The notes beneath the pieces were generated by a model. The model ran no database searches. It was not told where the DNA came from and saw only the letters and a program-made list of their open reading frames with translations. Shown here in pieces: positions 30,816-39,325 of a DNA stretch of 64,000 nucleotides (position 1 is the first letter of the stretch; every line of letters starts with the position of its first letter). The position numbers and the translations under genes are program-made. Origin of the DNA: Eikenella halliae (GTDB lineage Bacteria > Pseudomonadota > Gammaproteobacteria > Burkholderiales > Neisseriaceae); the NCBI RefSeq assembly GCF_001648475.1, contig NZ_LXSQ01000007.1, forward strand, positions 1-64,000. The letters run 5' to 3'.

Positions 30816-31241
30816 ATGTCTATTCAGCTTACTGTCCGGGGCAACCTGGGGCAGAACTGCGAACTCAAAGAAATCAAACGCAATGACGGAGAAACCGGTT
30901 TCGTGCTGAACTTTTCTGTCGCCTCCACCCGCTACAAACGCCAAAACATTGACGGACAAGACCGCTATGTGCCAGACGGCCCGGTCGAATGGATCGATTG
31001 CGAAATCTGGGGTCGGCAGGCGCAGAACCTGAGCAAGGTGCTGGCCAAAGGCATGCCTGTCGTGATCGAAGGCGAAGAGCGTATCGAGTTCTACGAAAAA
31101 GACGGCCACCCGGTCAGAACCCGCCGGCTGCGCGCGGACAATGTGTATCTCAACCTCTCTTCCGGGCGTGTCGAATCGGTATCACTGAAACCGCCGCGCA
31201 CACCGTCTGCCGATGCCCCGGACGGCGAAATCCCTTTCTGA
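30816..31241 (+). CDS. Element-type single-stranded DNA-binding protein
   Basis: 141 residues from ATG 30816. MSIQLTVRGNLGQNCELKEI starts an OB fold, and the protein ends DGEIPF, an SSB-like acidic tip. It differs clearly from the chromosomal SSB at 240 and belongs with the SSB-like genes found in integrating conjugative elements. It may coat DNA during transfer or replication of the element. Complete and with a promoter, so it may still be expressed in this relic. Confidence 0.8.
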   Translation: MSIQLTVRGNLGQNCELKEIKRNDGETGFVLNFSVASTRYKRQNIDGQDRYVPDGPVEWIDCEIWGRQAQNLSKVLAKGMPVVIEGEERIEFYEKDGHPVRTRRLRADNVYLNLSSGRVESVSLKPPRTPSADAPDGEIPF

Positions 31242-31303
31242 ATCCGGCTGCGGGCAGCCGCCGGGTGCTTGCGGCTGCCTGCCTGTAACTTTGGTGTGGC
31301 GGT

Positions 31304-31906
31304 ATGGCCGCCGCCGGTAAGGCCAAAGACTATGCCAAAGCCAACGATAACCGAACCTACAACGGTAAAAACACCAACCGTCCTGATGATGCGGCCGACC
31401 AGTCAACCGAATACGGCAACAATATTATGAATACACTGGTCTCTGCCGGCGCGTTCGATACCAACGGCAACGAAGCCATTGATACTAGGCCATACGGCGG
31501 CCACCAAGGATTTGTGCAAATGGCCATGAGCCTGTATGGCACCCGAATAGTGCTGACCGGAGATAAAGCCAAATCCTCATCAGCAGGCGATACCCTTGTT
31601 AATGCCTCCAAGGAACGTGTTGATAAAGCGTTGGCACCAATTTGGACTTTCCAAGATGTAGTGGAAGGCCCGAAAACAGGTTCGGTATTGACCGAGTACC
31701 AGTGCAAAGATTTCGATGTCCGCAAAGCCGACAGCTGCCAAGAAATCAAAACCGCCGATTCCGCCTTTCCCGGTACATATTGGTACATCCTGAATCTGCT
31801 GATCGGCAAACAGACTGCGTTCGGCGACAACAATTCCATGGGCGATTCTTTGCCGACCCAGATACAAAGCGGCTCCATCATGGCTTATCTGATCGACACC
31901 AAATAA
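31304..31906 (+). CDS. Conjugative-transfer-type protein fragment (uncertain)
   Basis: 200 residues. Composition (many Asn, Asp, Thr, two Cys spaced by 12) and the neighbours suggest a secreted or periplasmic transfer protein. With the next frame at 31923 (TPEQRAFLDRLPPE ... AARAGTRIAIQAADAA) it could be the C-terminal half of a TraH-like pilus protein, but I do not find a clear motif. No signal peptide, so the 5' part is probably missing and the visible ATG may not be real. Confidence 0.45.
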   Translation: MAAAGKAKDYAKANDNRTYNGKNTNRPDDAADQSTEYGNNIMNTLVSAGAFDTNGNEAIDTRPYGGHQGFVQMAMSLYGTRIVLTGDKAKSSSAGDTLVNASKERVDKALAPIWTFQDVVEGPKTGSVLTEYQCKDFDVRKADSCQEIKTADSAFPGTYWYILNLLIGKQTAFGDNNSMGDSLPTQIQSGSIMAYLIDTK

Positions 31907-31922
31907 TACGGAAAACGCACAA

Positions 31923-32156
31923 ATGCTGACCCCAGAACAGAGGGCGTTCCTAGACCGTCTGCCACCGGAAACCACCACCGTACTCAGCCAGGCAGCCAGA
32001 GCCGGTACCCGAATCGCCATCCAAGCAGCCGATGCGGCCGCGAAGCTGTACGGCGGACAGATGGCGGCCGATATGGTTACGGCTATGAACAAAACCCTTT
32101 CCATTGCCTATTCGGCCAATATTTCCGCCAAGCTGGATAATTCCTGTTCATTGTAG
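31923..32156 (+). pseudogene. Transfer-gene tail running into parB on the other strand
   Basis: 77 codons. The first ~60 (MLTPEQRAFLDRLPPETTTV ... GGQMAADMVTAMNKT) read as protein. The final ~14 codons are the antisense of the parB end, so the frame was cut at about 32110-32120 by the junction that also shortened parB. Confidence 0.5.
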
Positions 32157-32866
32157 CCTTGTTTCAGATAATCGCTGAAATTACGGTACAGAGCTCGCAG
32201 TTCAATGGTTTTTGAATTTGAAAGATACATACATAAGCTGCCCAATCCGCTCAAATGATCTTTGGCGAAAAACAGATAGCCCAATACTTGATAAGTCAGC
32301 GACAGCCCATGCGTCAGAAACAGTGCTTCCAACTCGCGCAGGCTCAGCTGTTTGGCGCTCTCCGCCTGAAACATGTCGCGGATGGCGGCATAGGCCTGCG
32401 CCTTGTCCCAAAAGCACATCTCCGCCCGCTGTTCGTTTTCGATCAGGTGGGCGATCCGGATATCCGCTTCCGAGGTGTATTCGGCATAAATGGCCGGAAT
32501 GGCGGCAAACCGGCCGTCGCCCGTTTCCGCATACAGTTCCTGTACGATTTTCAGGCGGGTGTTGCCGCCCTGCGAGAGCACATAGCAGCGGCAGCCGGGG
32601 CGGCGGGTGATGTGCACCGGCTGCTGCACGCCCGTTTCGCGGATCGATTCCTTGATTTGGCGGTACAGTTCCGGGTCGTGGCGGGTGCGTGGGTTTTTGT
32701 CGAAGAAGTCGATTTCCGATACCGGCACGTTGAGGAACAGGCCGGGGAATACGTCGTCTTTGACCGCGATGTCCATCCCGGTCTGCGCCGGCTGCGGCAC
32801 CATCAGGCTGGCGGCTGCGGCATCCAAGGTCAGTTGCGGTTTGCGCGGCTGCACGGGCTTATTCAC
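32108..32866 (-). pseudogene. parB: ICE-type ParB, C-terminally truncated
   Basis: 252 residues from GTG 32866, which has a strong ribosome site (AAGGAGGAGG). The N-terminal ParB nuclease-like domain is present: LFLNVPVSEIDFFDKNPRTR, IRETGVQQPVHI, and SQGGNTRLKIVQELY; the middle helix-turn-helix region follows (LSLRELEALFLTHGLSLTYQ). Element ParB proteins of this type are much longer (about 500+ residues as I recall), so the C-terminal half is missing. The cut coincides with the rightward tail at 31923-32156. Confidence 0.75.
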
Positions 32867-33762
32867 GGCCTCCTCCTTCCCCGGGGGCGGCATCCTCCGG
32901 CGCCAGCAGGTTTTCCAGGTTGTCGCCGAACAGGTGGCACTCGATCCCGCCTTCCCCGATTTGCGGGAACAGCTCACAGACCAAATTGATCATCTGCTGC
33001 CGGGCGGATTCCGATTTGCCCGCATGCTTCCACTCGTGGCAGTGTACGGGGATGCGCAGGGTGGCCGCTTCCTTGTAGGCTTTGGATGGGGGATTTCCAA
33101 CGCCATCAGCTGTTTTTTGCCATCCAGGCTGCTGTGGAAATAGGCTTTGATGTTTTCTGCGATCATCCGTGCGTCTTTGGTGCGGTCGCGCTCATAAATC
33201 GGCGCCTTCAGCGGCGGTATCGGCAGGTTCATGGCCGCACCGTGCGACAGCCGCTCCAATGCCTCCTGCGTGCCGGAGATGAACTCGCGGGCACTCAGCG
33301 TTTCGGGCATAATGGGGAGAGCAGCAGGTTGGCGGCAAAGCAGGCCGCATCTTGGATAACGCCGACCGAGCCTTTGGTGTCGATAATGACGGCATCGTAG
33401 TTTTCGGCGATACAGGGATGAACCAGCTTGTTGCGCAGCAGGAAAGCGCGGTCGGGGCGGTCGTACACCTTGTTCTGCACGTCGTCCCGGACGTTGTTGG
33501 ACAATACGATGTCCAGATTGGGATAAACTGTATTGGAGATGGCGGAGCGGATGGAGGCTTCGTCGTTTTTACCCAACAGAAGCTCGACCATGCCGTTGGG
33601 CGCACGGTAGTGCAGCGGGTAATATTTGCTGAGGGACGCTTGGGTATCGGTGTCCAGCATCAGCACTCTGAAGCCCATATCGGCCAGCACAGCGGCCAAA
33701 TTGGCAGTAAGGGTCGTCTTACCAATGCCACCTTTGGTAGAGACCACAGCAATGATAACCAT
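32859..33762 (-). pseudogene. parA: ICE-type ParA ATPase with two frameshifts
   Basis: The frame starts at ATG 33762 (MVIIAVVSTKGGIGKTTLTA, Walker A) and carries DTDTQASLSKYY. At about 33312 it shifts: LLLSP continues in another frame as MPETLSAREFISGTQEALER. At about 33090 it shifts again to KAYKEAATLRIPVHCHEWKH and a helical end, stop at 32859, overlapping the parB GTG. Both shifts lie in C runs, each needing one extra base to restore a 301-residue protein. ParA with ParB would keep the element stable. It is inactive if the read is right. Confidence 0.75.
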
Positions 33763-33890
33763 GTGAATATCCTTATTTATCAAAAGCATATTCACTTGGA
33801 GGCGTTAATTTTATCGCACCGTGCCCGTGCCAAACTTACGGAAAACGATGTTTCAGCGTAGTTAAAAATAATGAGGATACAGCCAAGCGT

Positions 33891-34598
33891 TTAATTTGCT
33901 GCCTGCAGCCGCTCGGCCATCCGGCTGCCGCCGAATTCGGCCAACGTGCCGTTGAGATCGAGCCAGATTCGTTGTCGCTGCTCGGCGGGCGGGCGGTTTA
34001 GGCGGCTGCCCGCCCAGGTGTATACGCCGGTGAGTTTGTGGGTTTGGCCGTTTCCAGACACATGCAGCACAAATTCAAACGCCATGCCGGTGCGGCTGAC
34101 GGCGACGGTTTGGCCGTTTTCCTCTTCCCGAATCTCAACGGTTTGCCATTGCGGCATGGAAGTGGCGGCAATATCGAGCAAGCGGCTGTCGGCCATTTTT
34201 TGGCGTAGCAGCTGTTCGATGTTTCGGCAGATGTGTTGGTAGGGCGTGTAGTCCAGACATTGCAGCATAGAATAGGAGCTGCCTAGTAGCTGGAAATTAT
34301 AAAGGTTGGTGGTGGGCGGCTCGGAAGACTGTATATCGGTTCGACGTTGTTGGCACATGATCGCTTCCCGTCTTTGATTCTGTGTTTTTCTCCAGCCGCC
34401 CAGCAGGCCAAACACACAAGCAAATATAAAACCCCCAACCACAATCAGGATAGCAACTCCCCAAAAAAACCCGTCCGGACCAAGGAAAAGCAAGAACACT
34501 AAGACATATAGCCACTCTCCCAAAAGGAGACTGGCTATATACATCAGCACAACCGTTATAAACAGGGCAGCTAGGAAACAAACAAATTTATTAATCAT
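33891..34598 (-). CDS. Membrane-anchored paralogue, copy 2 (near-identical to copy 1)
   Basis: 235 residues from ATG 34598 (same ribosome site GGAAG as copy 1). It differs from the 14048 protein at 8 residues (for example RLLDIAATS for RLLNIVATS, AEFGGSRMAERLQAAN for ADFGGSRMTERLKAAN). The nucleotide match continues through the DUS hairpin upstream to about 34680. Same membrane segments and C-terminal domain. It sits at the far edge of the conjugative-element relic, 20 kb from copy 1. Confidence 0.75.
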   Translation of the reverse strand: MINKFVCFLAALFITVVLMYIASLLLGEWLYVLVFLLFLGPDGFFWGVAILIVVGGFIFACVFGLLGGWRKTQNQRREAIMCQQRRTDIQSSEPPTTNLYNFQLLGSSYSMLQCLDYTPYQHICRNIEQLLRQKMADSRLLDIAATSMPQWQTVEIREEENGQTVAVSRTGMAFEFVLHVSGNGQTHKLTGVYTWAGSRLNRPPAEQRQRIWLDLNGTLAEFGGSRMAERLQAAN

Positions 34599-34635
34599 CA
34601 ATCTTCCAATCATCATTTGCAAACAGCCCTATCCT

Positions 34636-34675
34636 TTTTCAGGTAGCCTCCACCCGCTAAAAGGCTACCTGAAAA
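34636..34675. terminator. Inverted DUS pair (inside duplicated block)
   Basis: Twin of the hairpin at 14793-14832, with the same 15-base loop. Confidence 0.55.
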
Positions 34676-34939
34676 CGATGTTTTGGCGCAGCCGAAGCTG
34701 AGTTACCGTGAAACTAAAACGATGTTTCGGCGTAGTTAAAACAATGGAGGATACGGCCAAGCGTTGGGTTAGCCACAGGCGTAACCCAACAAAAAGAGTA
34801 TCCGATTGTTGGGTTACGGTTTGCAGCCTAACCCAACCTACATCTAAAACGATGTTTTGGTGCAGCCGAAGCTGAGTTTCTGCGAAGCTAAAACGATGTT
34901 TCAGCGTAGTTAAAAATAATGGAGGATACAGCCAAGCGT
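34676..34939. repeat. Cluster of short dispersed repeats
   Basis: 264 bases without a gene. The unit AAAACGATGTTT followed by a variant of GGCGTAGTTAAAA or GCAGCCGAAGCTGAG occurs four times. Two hairpins of the GTTGGGTTA...TAACCCAAC type lie at about 34764-34790 and 34817-34845. The same units occur near 13890-14020 and 33840-33870. Confidence 0.6.
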
Positions 34940-35644
34940 TTAATTCGCTGCCTTCAGCCGCTCGGCCAGACGGCTGCCGCCGAAGTCGGCCAGCGTGCCG
35001 TTTATGTCGAGCCAGACCCGTTGGCGCTGTTCGGCGGGCGGGCGGTTTAGGCGGCTGCCCGCCCAAGTATATACGCCTTTGAGTTTGTGGGTTTGGCCGT
35101 TTCCGGACACATGCAGCACAAATTCAAACGCCATGCCGGTACGGCTGACGGCGACGGTTTGGCCGTTTTCTTCTTCCCGCACTTCCACGGTTTGCCATTG
35201 CGGCATGGAAGTAGCGGCAATATCGAGCAGGTGGCTGTCGGCCATTTTTTGGCGCAACAGCTGTTCGATGTTTTGACAAATGTGTTGGTAAGGCGCGTCT
35301 GCCAGCCATTGAAGCATGTGGTAGGACGCGTTCAGCATATTGAAATCATAGAGATCGCTGGCAGGCGACTCGGGGGGTGGCATATTGGTTCGGCGTTGTT
35401 GGTACATGATCGCTTCCCGTTTTTGCTCATGCGTTCTCCAGCCGCCCATCATGCCAAACACACAGGCAAATATAAAACCCCCAACCACAATCAGGATAGC
35501 AACTCCCCAAAAAAACCCGTCCGGACTAAAAAAAAGCAAGAACGCTAAGACATATAACCACTCTCCCAAAAGGAGACCGGCTATATACATCAGCACAACC
35601 GTTATAAACAGGGCAGCTAGGAAACAAACAAATTTATTAGTCAT
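34940..35644 (-). CDS. Membrane-anchored paralogue, copy 3 (diverged)
   Basis: 234 residues from ATG 35644, with the ribosome site GGAAGG six bases upstream. The membrane segments are almost the same as in copies 1 and 2 (KFVCFLAALFITVVLMYIAG). The middle (residues ~75-115) and parts of the C-terminal domain differ (MPPPESPASDLYDFNMLNAS), while the end (LADFGGSRLAERLKAAN) returns to the copy-1 type. This mosaic suggests gene conversion among copies. Lies directly upstream of copy 2 on the same strand. Confidence 0.72.
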   Translation of the reverse strand: MTNKFVCFLAALFITVVLMYIAGLLLGEWLYVLAFLLFFSPDGFFWGVAILIVVGGFIFACVFGMMGGWRTHEQKREAIMYQQRRTNMPPPESPASDLYDFNMLNASYHMLQWLADAPYQHICQNIEQLLRQKMADSHLLDIAATSMPQWQTVEVREEENGQTVAVSRTGMAFEFVLHVSGNGQTHKLKGVYTWAGSRLNRPPAEQRQRVWLDINGTLADFGGSRLAERLKAAN

Positions 35645-35682
35645 CAGCCTTCCAATCATCCTTTATTAAACAATCCCATCCA

Positions 35683-35723
35683 TTTTCAGGTAGCCTCCAT
35701 CCCAACCAAGAGGCTACCTGAAA
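35683..35723. terminator. Inverted DUS pair
   Basis: TTTTCAGGTAGCC (35683-35695) with GGCTACCTGAAA (35712-35723), just past the copper chaperone stop on the minus strand. Confidence 0.55.
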
Positions 35724-35732
35724 CCTTATCAG

Positions 35733-36203
35733 CTAATGCGTGTGATGGTGATGATGGTGGTGATGCCCGCCGCCCGCTTCATCACTCGGGCTTTTCACTT
35801 CCACCTGCACAGTTTGCTCGGGGGCGTGGCGGAATTTCAGCGTGAGCGGGAAACGGCTACCCGCGGCGAGGGGCTGTTTGAGGCCGATCAGCATCACGTG
35901 GTAGCTGCCGGGTTTGAGCTCGGTGCGCTCGTTGGCGGGCAGCGGCAGGCCTTGCGGCATGGCCTGCATACGCATATTGCCGCCGGCCATCACGTGTTCG
36001 TGAATTTCCACGCTTTCGGCCACGGGGCTGCTGCCGCCGATCAGCGCGTCGGCGGGGCTGCCGTTTTCCAGCTGCATAAACACGCCGCCGGAATTCATGC
36101 CGGGCACGGTAAACCGCGCCCAAGCCTGGCTGGCGCGCACTTCTGCCTGGGCGGCCGCGGCCAAAAGCAGGCCGGAGAGGATAACGATTTGCTTAAGCTT
36201 CAT
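35733..36203 (-). CDS. Periplasmic copper chaperone, PCu(A)C family (AccA-like)
   Basis: 156 residues with the signal peptide MKLKQIVILSGLLLAAAAQA. The copper site of the family is present: His68, Met79, His102 and Met104 (HEHVMAGGNMRM and YHVMLIG). The end is a run of eight His, Thr and His, a second metal-binding tail. It delivers copper in the periplasm, probably to cytochrome oxidase or nitrite reductase (AniA in Neisseria). It stands before dgkA on the same strand in the opposite reading order, that is downstream of dgkA. Confidence 0.93.
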   Translation of the reverse strand: MKLKQIVILSGLLLAAAAQAEVRASQAWARFTVPGMNSGGVFMQLENGSPADALIGGSSPVAESVEIHEHVMAGGNMRMQAMPQGLPLPANERTELKPGSYHVMLIGLKQPLAAGSRFPLTLKFRHAPEQTVQVEVKSPSDEAGGGHHHHHHHHTH

Positions 36204-36233
36204 ATGCTTTCCTTTCTATCAAACGGGATTGGA

Positions 36234-36596
36234 CTACAGGGTGTTGAAGGCAATCAGCCAAAAAATGCCAACGAGCAACAGCGCCACCAGCTGCGCGGCA
36301 GAGCCTGCATCTTTGGCGATTTTGGAGAGCGGGTGCAGCTCTTCGGAAATCCTGTCCACCACGGCTTCGATGGCGGTGTTGAACAGCTCCACAATCAGCG
36401 AGAGCAGCGACGCGCCCACCAGCAGCATGCGCACGGGCGTATCGAAATCGAAGCAGCACGCCAGGGGCAGCAGCACGGCGTGCAGCCACACCAGCTGGCG
36501 GAAGGCGGCTTCGTTGCGGTAGGCGGCGGCGAGGCCGTCGCGGGAATATTGGGCGGCGGCGATCAGGCGCGCGAGGCCGCGTTTGCCGGGTTTCAT
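36234..36596 (-). CDS. dgkA: Diacylglycerol kinase
   Basis: 120 residues from ATG 36596, preceded by AAAAGGAG. NEAAFRQLVWLHAVLLPLAC and VELFNTAIEAVVDRISEELH, followed by AKDAGSAAQL, are the conserved motifs of the small three-helix DgkA. It phosphorylates diacylglycerol released during envelope lipid modification. Its ATG overlaps the stop of the upstream membrane protein gene by four bases. Confidence 0.95.
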   Translation of the reverse strand: MKPGKRGLARLIAAAQYSRDGLAAAYRNEAAFRQLVWLHAVLLPLACCFDFDTPVRMLLVGASLLSLIVELFNTAIEAVVDRISEELHPLSKIAKDAGSAAQLVALLLVGIFWLIAFNTL

Positions 36597-37312
36597 CGAT
36601 GCTCCTTTTGATGTTGGTAGTTGGAATAAAGGCAATACCAAGCGAAGGCGAAAAACACCGCCTGGGCGATATTGAATGTTGCTCCGCCGATGCAGGCCGC
36701 TGCGGCCGATTGTGGAAACAGGCTGCACACGCCCGCCACCGCAGCGCCCACCGGCAAGGGGTTTGCCCATACAGAAGCACGCGGCAAGACAGTTTGCCCG
36801 CGCACGGTTTGCACCAGCAGCACCAGCCAGCCCGCAGCCAGCAGCCCCACCGAGGCAAACCAATGTACCGCCAACATGGCATGAAATGCCCGAAATTGCG
36901 CCAGCAGCATCGGATAGGCTTCAGGCGGGCTATGCAGCAGGGTTTGCGCACTGATTCCCATATAATAAAAGCCCGCATGCCCCAAGGGCGAGAGTGCATA
37001 GCCTGCCGAGAGCAGGCTCAGTACCGCACCTGCCGCCTTGCCGTGCAGCAAACGGCGCACACCGAAAGCCGAGGCCAAATAAAACGGCAGGCTGAAAGTG
37101 GCGGGCAACACGCCCCAAAACAGCCGCTGCGGCGATCCGGCCAGCATCAGCACCGCCAAATCCACATCGTCGCCTAAGGCAGAGGCCAGTGTGTGCGAAA
37201 ACAACGGATACTGCTCCGGCGACTGCACAAAGCCCACCAGCAGCATATCCGCCGCCGTCCAACACAGCGCGGCAAACAAGCCGGAGAGCAATAATGTAAG
37301 TGGTTTGGTCAT
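36593..37312 (-). CDS. Multi-pass membrane protein, unknown function
   Basis: 239 residues from ATG 37312 (MTKPLTLLLSGLFAALCWTA). About seven hydrophobic segments. VGFVQSPEQYPLFSHTLASA and AQFRAFHAMLAVHWFASVGL stand out as possible motifs. I do not recognise a family with confidence (possibly a DUF6796-type protein). It overlaps dgkA, so it is translated with it. The frame upstream of 37312 runs through a DUS. Confidence 0.65.
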   Translation of the reverse strand: MTKPLTLLLSGLFAALCWTAADMLLVGFVQSPEQYPLFSHTLASALGDDVDLAVLMLAGSPQRLFWGVLPATFSLPFYLASAFGVRRLLHGKAAGAVLSLLSAGYALSPLGHAGFYYMGISAQTLLHSPPEAYPMLLAQFRAFHAMLAVHWFASVGLLAAGWLVLLVQTVRGQTVLPRASVWANPLPVGAAVAGVCSLFPQSAAAACIGGATFNIAQAVFFAFAWYCLYSNYQHQKEHR

Positions 37313-37515
37313 ATTGGCGTGCTCCGAATGATGTGCGGGGGCTACCTGAAAAATAAGTTCGGCAACAAAGTGGAAACGGGCAATCCTGCTCGACGAAGCT
37401 GAAAATATGCAGCTCGGCATGGAGCCAAACTATGGTTTGCGGTTCTGAAATTTTCAGGTAGCCTTCAATCGTGGGTATACAGCATACAAATAATTGTATA
37501 CAAAAAACTTTCATT

Positions 37516-37554
37516 TTTCAGGTAGCCTCTATCGCTACCGTAGGCTACCTGAAA
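37516..37554 (-). terminator. Inverted DUS pair after gshB
   Basis: 12-base stem (37516-37527 with 37543-37554); on the minus strand A-rich rather than T-rich after the stem, so a moderate terminator. Confidence 0.55.
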
Positions 37555-37580
37555 GCCGGGCTTCAATTGAGCAACGCCTA

Positions 37581-38531
37581 TCACGCGTTGCGTTCCACCG
37601 CGTCGATGAATTTGGCGGCCACATCGAAGCCTTTTTGTTTGGTGATTTCTTGGAAACCGGTGGGGCTGGTTACGTTTACTTCGGTCAGATGGCTGCCAAT
37701 CACGTCCAAACCGGCCAGTAAAATGCCGCGCCGTTTCAGCTCGGGGGCGAGGGTTTCGGCGATTTCGCGGTCGCGGTCGCTCAATTCCTGCGCCACGCCG
37801 CGCCCGCCGGCGGCCAGATTGCCGCGCGTTTCGCCCTGCTGCGGGATGCGGGCCAAGGCAAAGGGCACGACTTCGCCGTCAATCACGAGGATGCGTTTGT
37901 CGCCGTGCACGATTTCTGGGATGTAGCGTTGCGCCATGATGGTGCGCGTATCCAGCCGCATCAGGGTTTCGAGGATGCTGCCGATGTTCGGGTCGCGCTC
38001 GGTGAGGCGGAAAATGCCCATGCCGCCCATGCCGTCGAGCGGTTTGACAATGATGTCGCCGTGTTCGGCCAAAAAGGCACGCACGTCGGCGGCGCGGGTG
38101 GAAACGAGGGTGGGCGCGGTGAATCGGGAAAAATTCAAAATGGCGAGTTTTTCGTTGAAATCGCGCATGGCCTGCCCGCTGTTGAACACTTTTGCGCCCT
38201 GCTGTTCGGCGAGGGTGAGCAGCTGGGTGCTGTATAAATATTGCATATCGAACGGCGGGTCGGTGCGCATAATTACGGCGTCGAACTCGGTTAAGGCAGC
38301 CTGCACTTTGTCCTGCGGTTTGAACCATTCGTGGTCGTGGTCGTCTTTTGCGCCGATGAATTGGAAAGGCGCGGCTTGGGCCGCCACTTTGCCGTTTTGC
38401 ACGGAGAGTTCGCCGGCCAGGGTGTGGTGCAGTTTGTGCCCGCGCTTGGCGGCTTCGCGCATCATGGCGTAGGTGGTGTCTTTGTAGGTTTTGAAGGTGG
38501 CCAACGGGTCGGCGATGAAGAGGATGTTCAT
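37581..38531 (-). CDS. gshB: Glutathione synthetase
   Basis: 316 residues from ATG 38531 (MNILFIADPLATFKTYKDTT), the family length; the frame further upstream (to 38699) lacks homology. MRTDPPFDMQYLYSTQLL, DIIVKPLDGMGGMGIF and FALARIPQQGETRGNLAAGG are ATP-grasp motifs of GshB. It joins gamma-glutamylcysteine and glycine with ATP. No gshA nearby. Confidence 0.97.
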   Translation of the reverse strand: MNILFIADPLATFKTYKDTTYAMMREAAKRGHKLHHTLAGELSVQNGKVAAQAAPFQFIGAKDDHDHEWFKPQDKVQAALTEFDAVIMRTDPPFDMQYLYSTQLLTLAEQQGAKVFNSGQAMRDFNEKLAILNFSRFTAPTLVSTRAADVRAFLAEHGDIIVKPLDGMGGMGIFRLTERDPNIGSILETLMRLDTRTIMAQRYIPEIVHGDKRILVIDGEVVPFALARIPQQGETRGNLAAGGRGVAQELSDRDREIAETLAPELKRRGILLAGLDVIGSHLTEVNVTSPTGFQEITKQKGFDVAAKFIDAVERNA

Positions 38532-38565
38532 GGGGTGTCCTTGTGTGGGAATGGGGTGTGCTGAA

Positions 38566-38829
38566 TTATCTGCGCCCGATGCCGTAGCCGTAGGCCAGCG
38601 TTCCGTCGGCGCTGCGGCAGACCAGCGTGTAGGCATGTCGGTTGTCGGCAGCCTGTACCACGCCCAATGTGCCTTGTTCGGCGGCGCAGTGCCGTGCAAA
38701 TTCTTCGGGGCTGTTTTCGCCTTGGGTTAAGGGATAAAAAGCGGCGTTTTGCTGTTCGGACACCGTACCGGTACTTTGGCAGGCGGCGAGCAGCAGGCTG
38801 GCGGTTAAAACTAGGGCAATGTGTTTCAT
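38566..38829 (-). CDS. Small lipoprotein
   Basis: 87 residues with the lipobox LLAAC (Cys 17). The mature part has two cysteines that may form a disulfide (HCAAEQG and LVCRSADG) and ends GYGIGRR. Ribosome site AAGGAAAG. No family recognised. Between gshB and the pspC-like gene on the same strand. Confidence 0.72.
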   Translation of the reverse strand: MKHIALVLTASLLLAACQSTGTVSEQQNAAFYPLTQGENSPEEFARHCAAEQGTLGVVQAADNRHAYTLVCRSADGTLAYGYGIGRR

Positions 38830-38867
38830 CGGGCTTTCCTTACGGGGTACAGGCTACCTGAAATGGG

Positions 38868-39086
38868 CTAGCGATAGGAATCGGGCGTGGCGTTGGGCAT
38901 CAGAATCCACAGGATCAGGTAAATGATGATGCCCGGCACGGCCACGCTGCAGCAGGAAATGATGACGAACAGGATGCGCGTCACCGTAGGCGACCAGCCG
39001 AAATATTCAGCAATGCCGCCCATCACGCCGGCAATCATGCGGTGTTGGCGGGAGCGGTGCAGTTTAGTCAGTTGCGGTTGTGGCAT
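38868..39086 (-). CDS. PspC-domain membrane protein
   Basis: 72 residues from ATG 39086. LHRSRQHRMIAGVMGGIAEY is the start of the PspC domain, followed by one hydrophobic helix (ILFVIISCCSVAVPGIIIYL). Stand-alone short PspC proteins are envelope stress modulators or of unknown role. The upstream frame to 39323 is not supported. AGGAGGC lies before the ATG. Confidence 0.88.
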   Translation of the reverse strand: MPQPQLTKLHRSRQHRMIAGVMGGIAEYFGWSPTVTRILFVIISCCSVAVPGIIIYLILWILMPNATPDSYR

Positions 39087-39325
39087 GGGTGCCTCCTTTG
39101 TGCGGGTGTTGAGGTTTCCGGCTGCGCAGATGTTCGCGGCAGTATGCAAATAAAGCAATATGATAAACCAAAAGCGCAGGCAACACCCGCCGCCGGAACG
39201 GGCGGCAAAATCGCGGCCATAAATCTGCGCTATAAACTCGCGCCAACAATTGCCCGGCGGCAGCGGCAGGGCTATACTTCGCCACCTTAACCCGCCGCTA
39301 CACACACCCGATAAGGAAACCACGG

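Noticed and set aside
38532..38699. Longer start for gshB
   Set aside because: Sequence before MNILFIADP is not family-like and runs into the upstream intergenic region.
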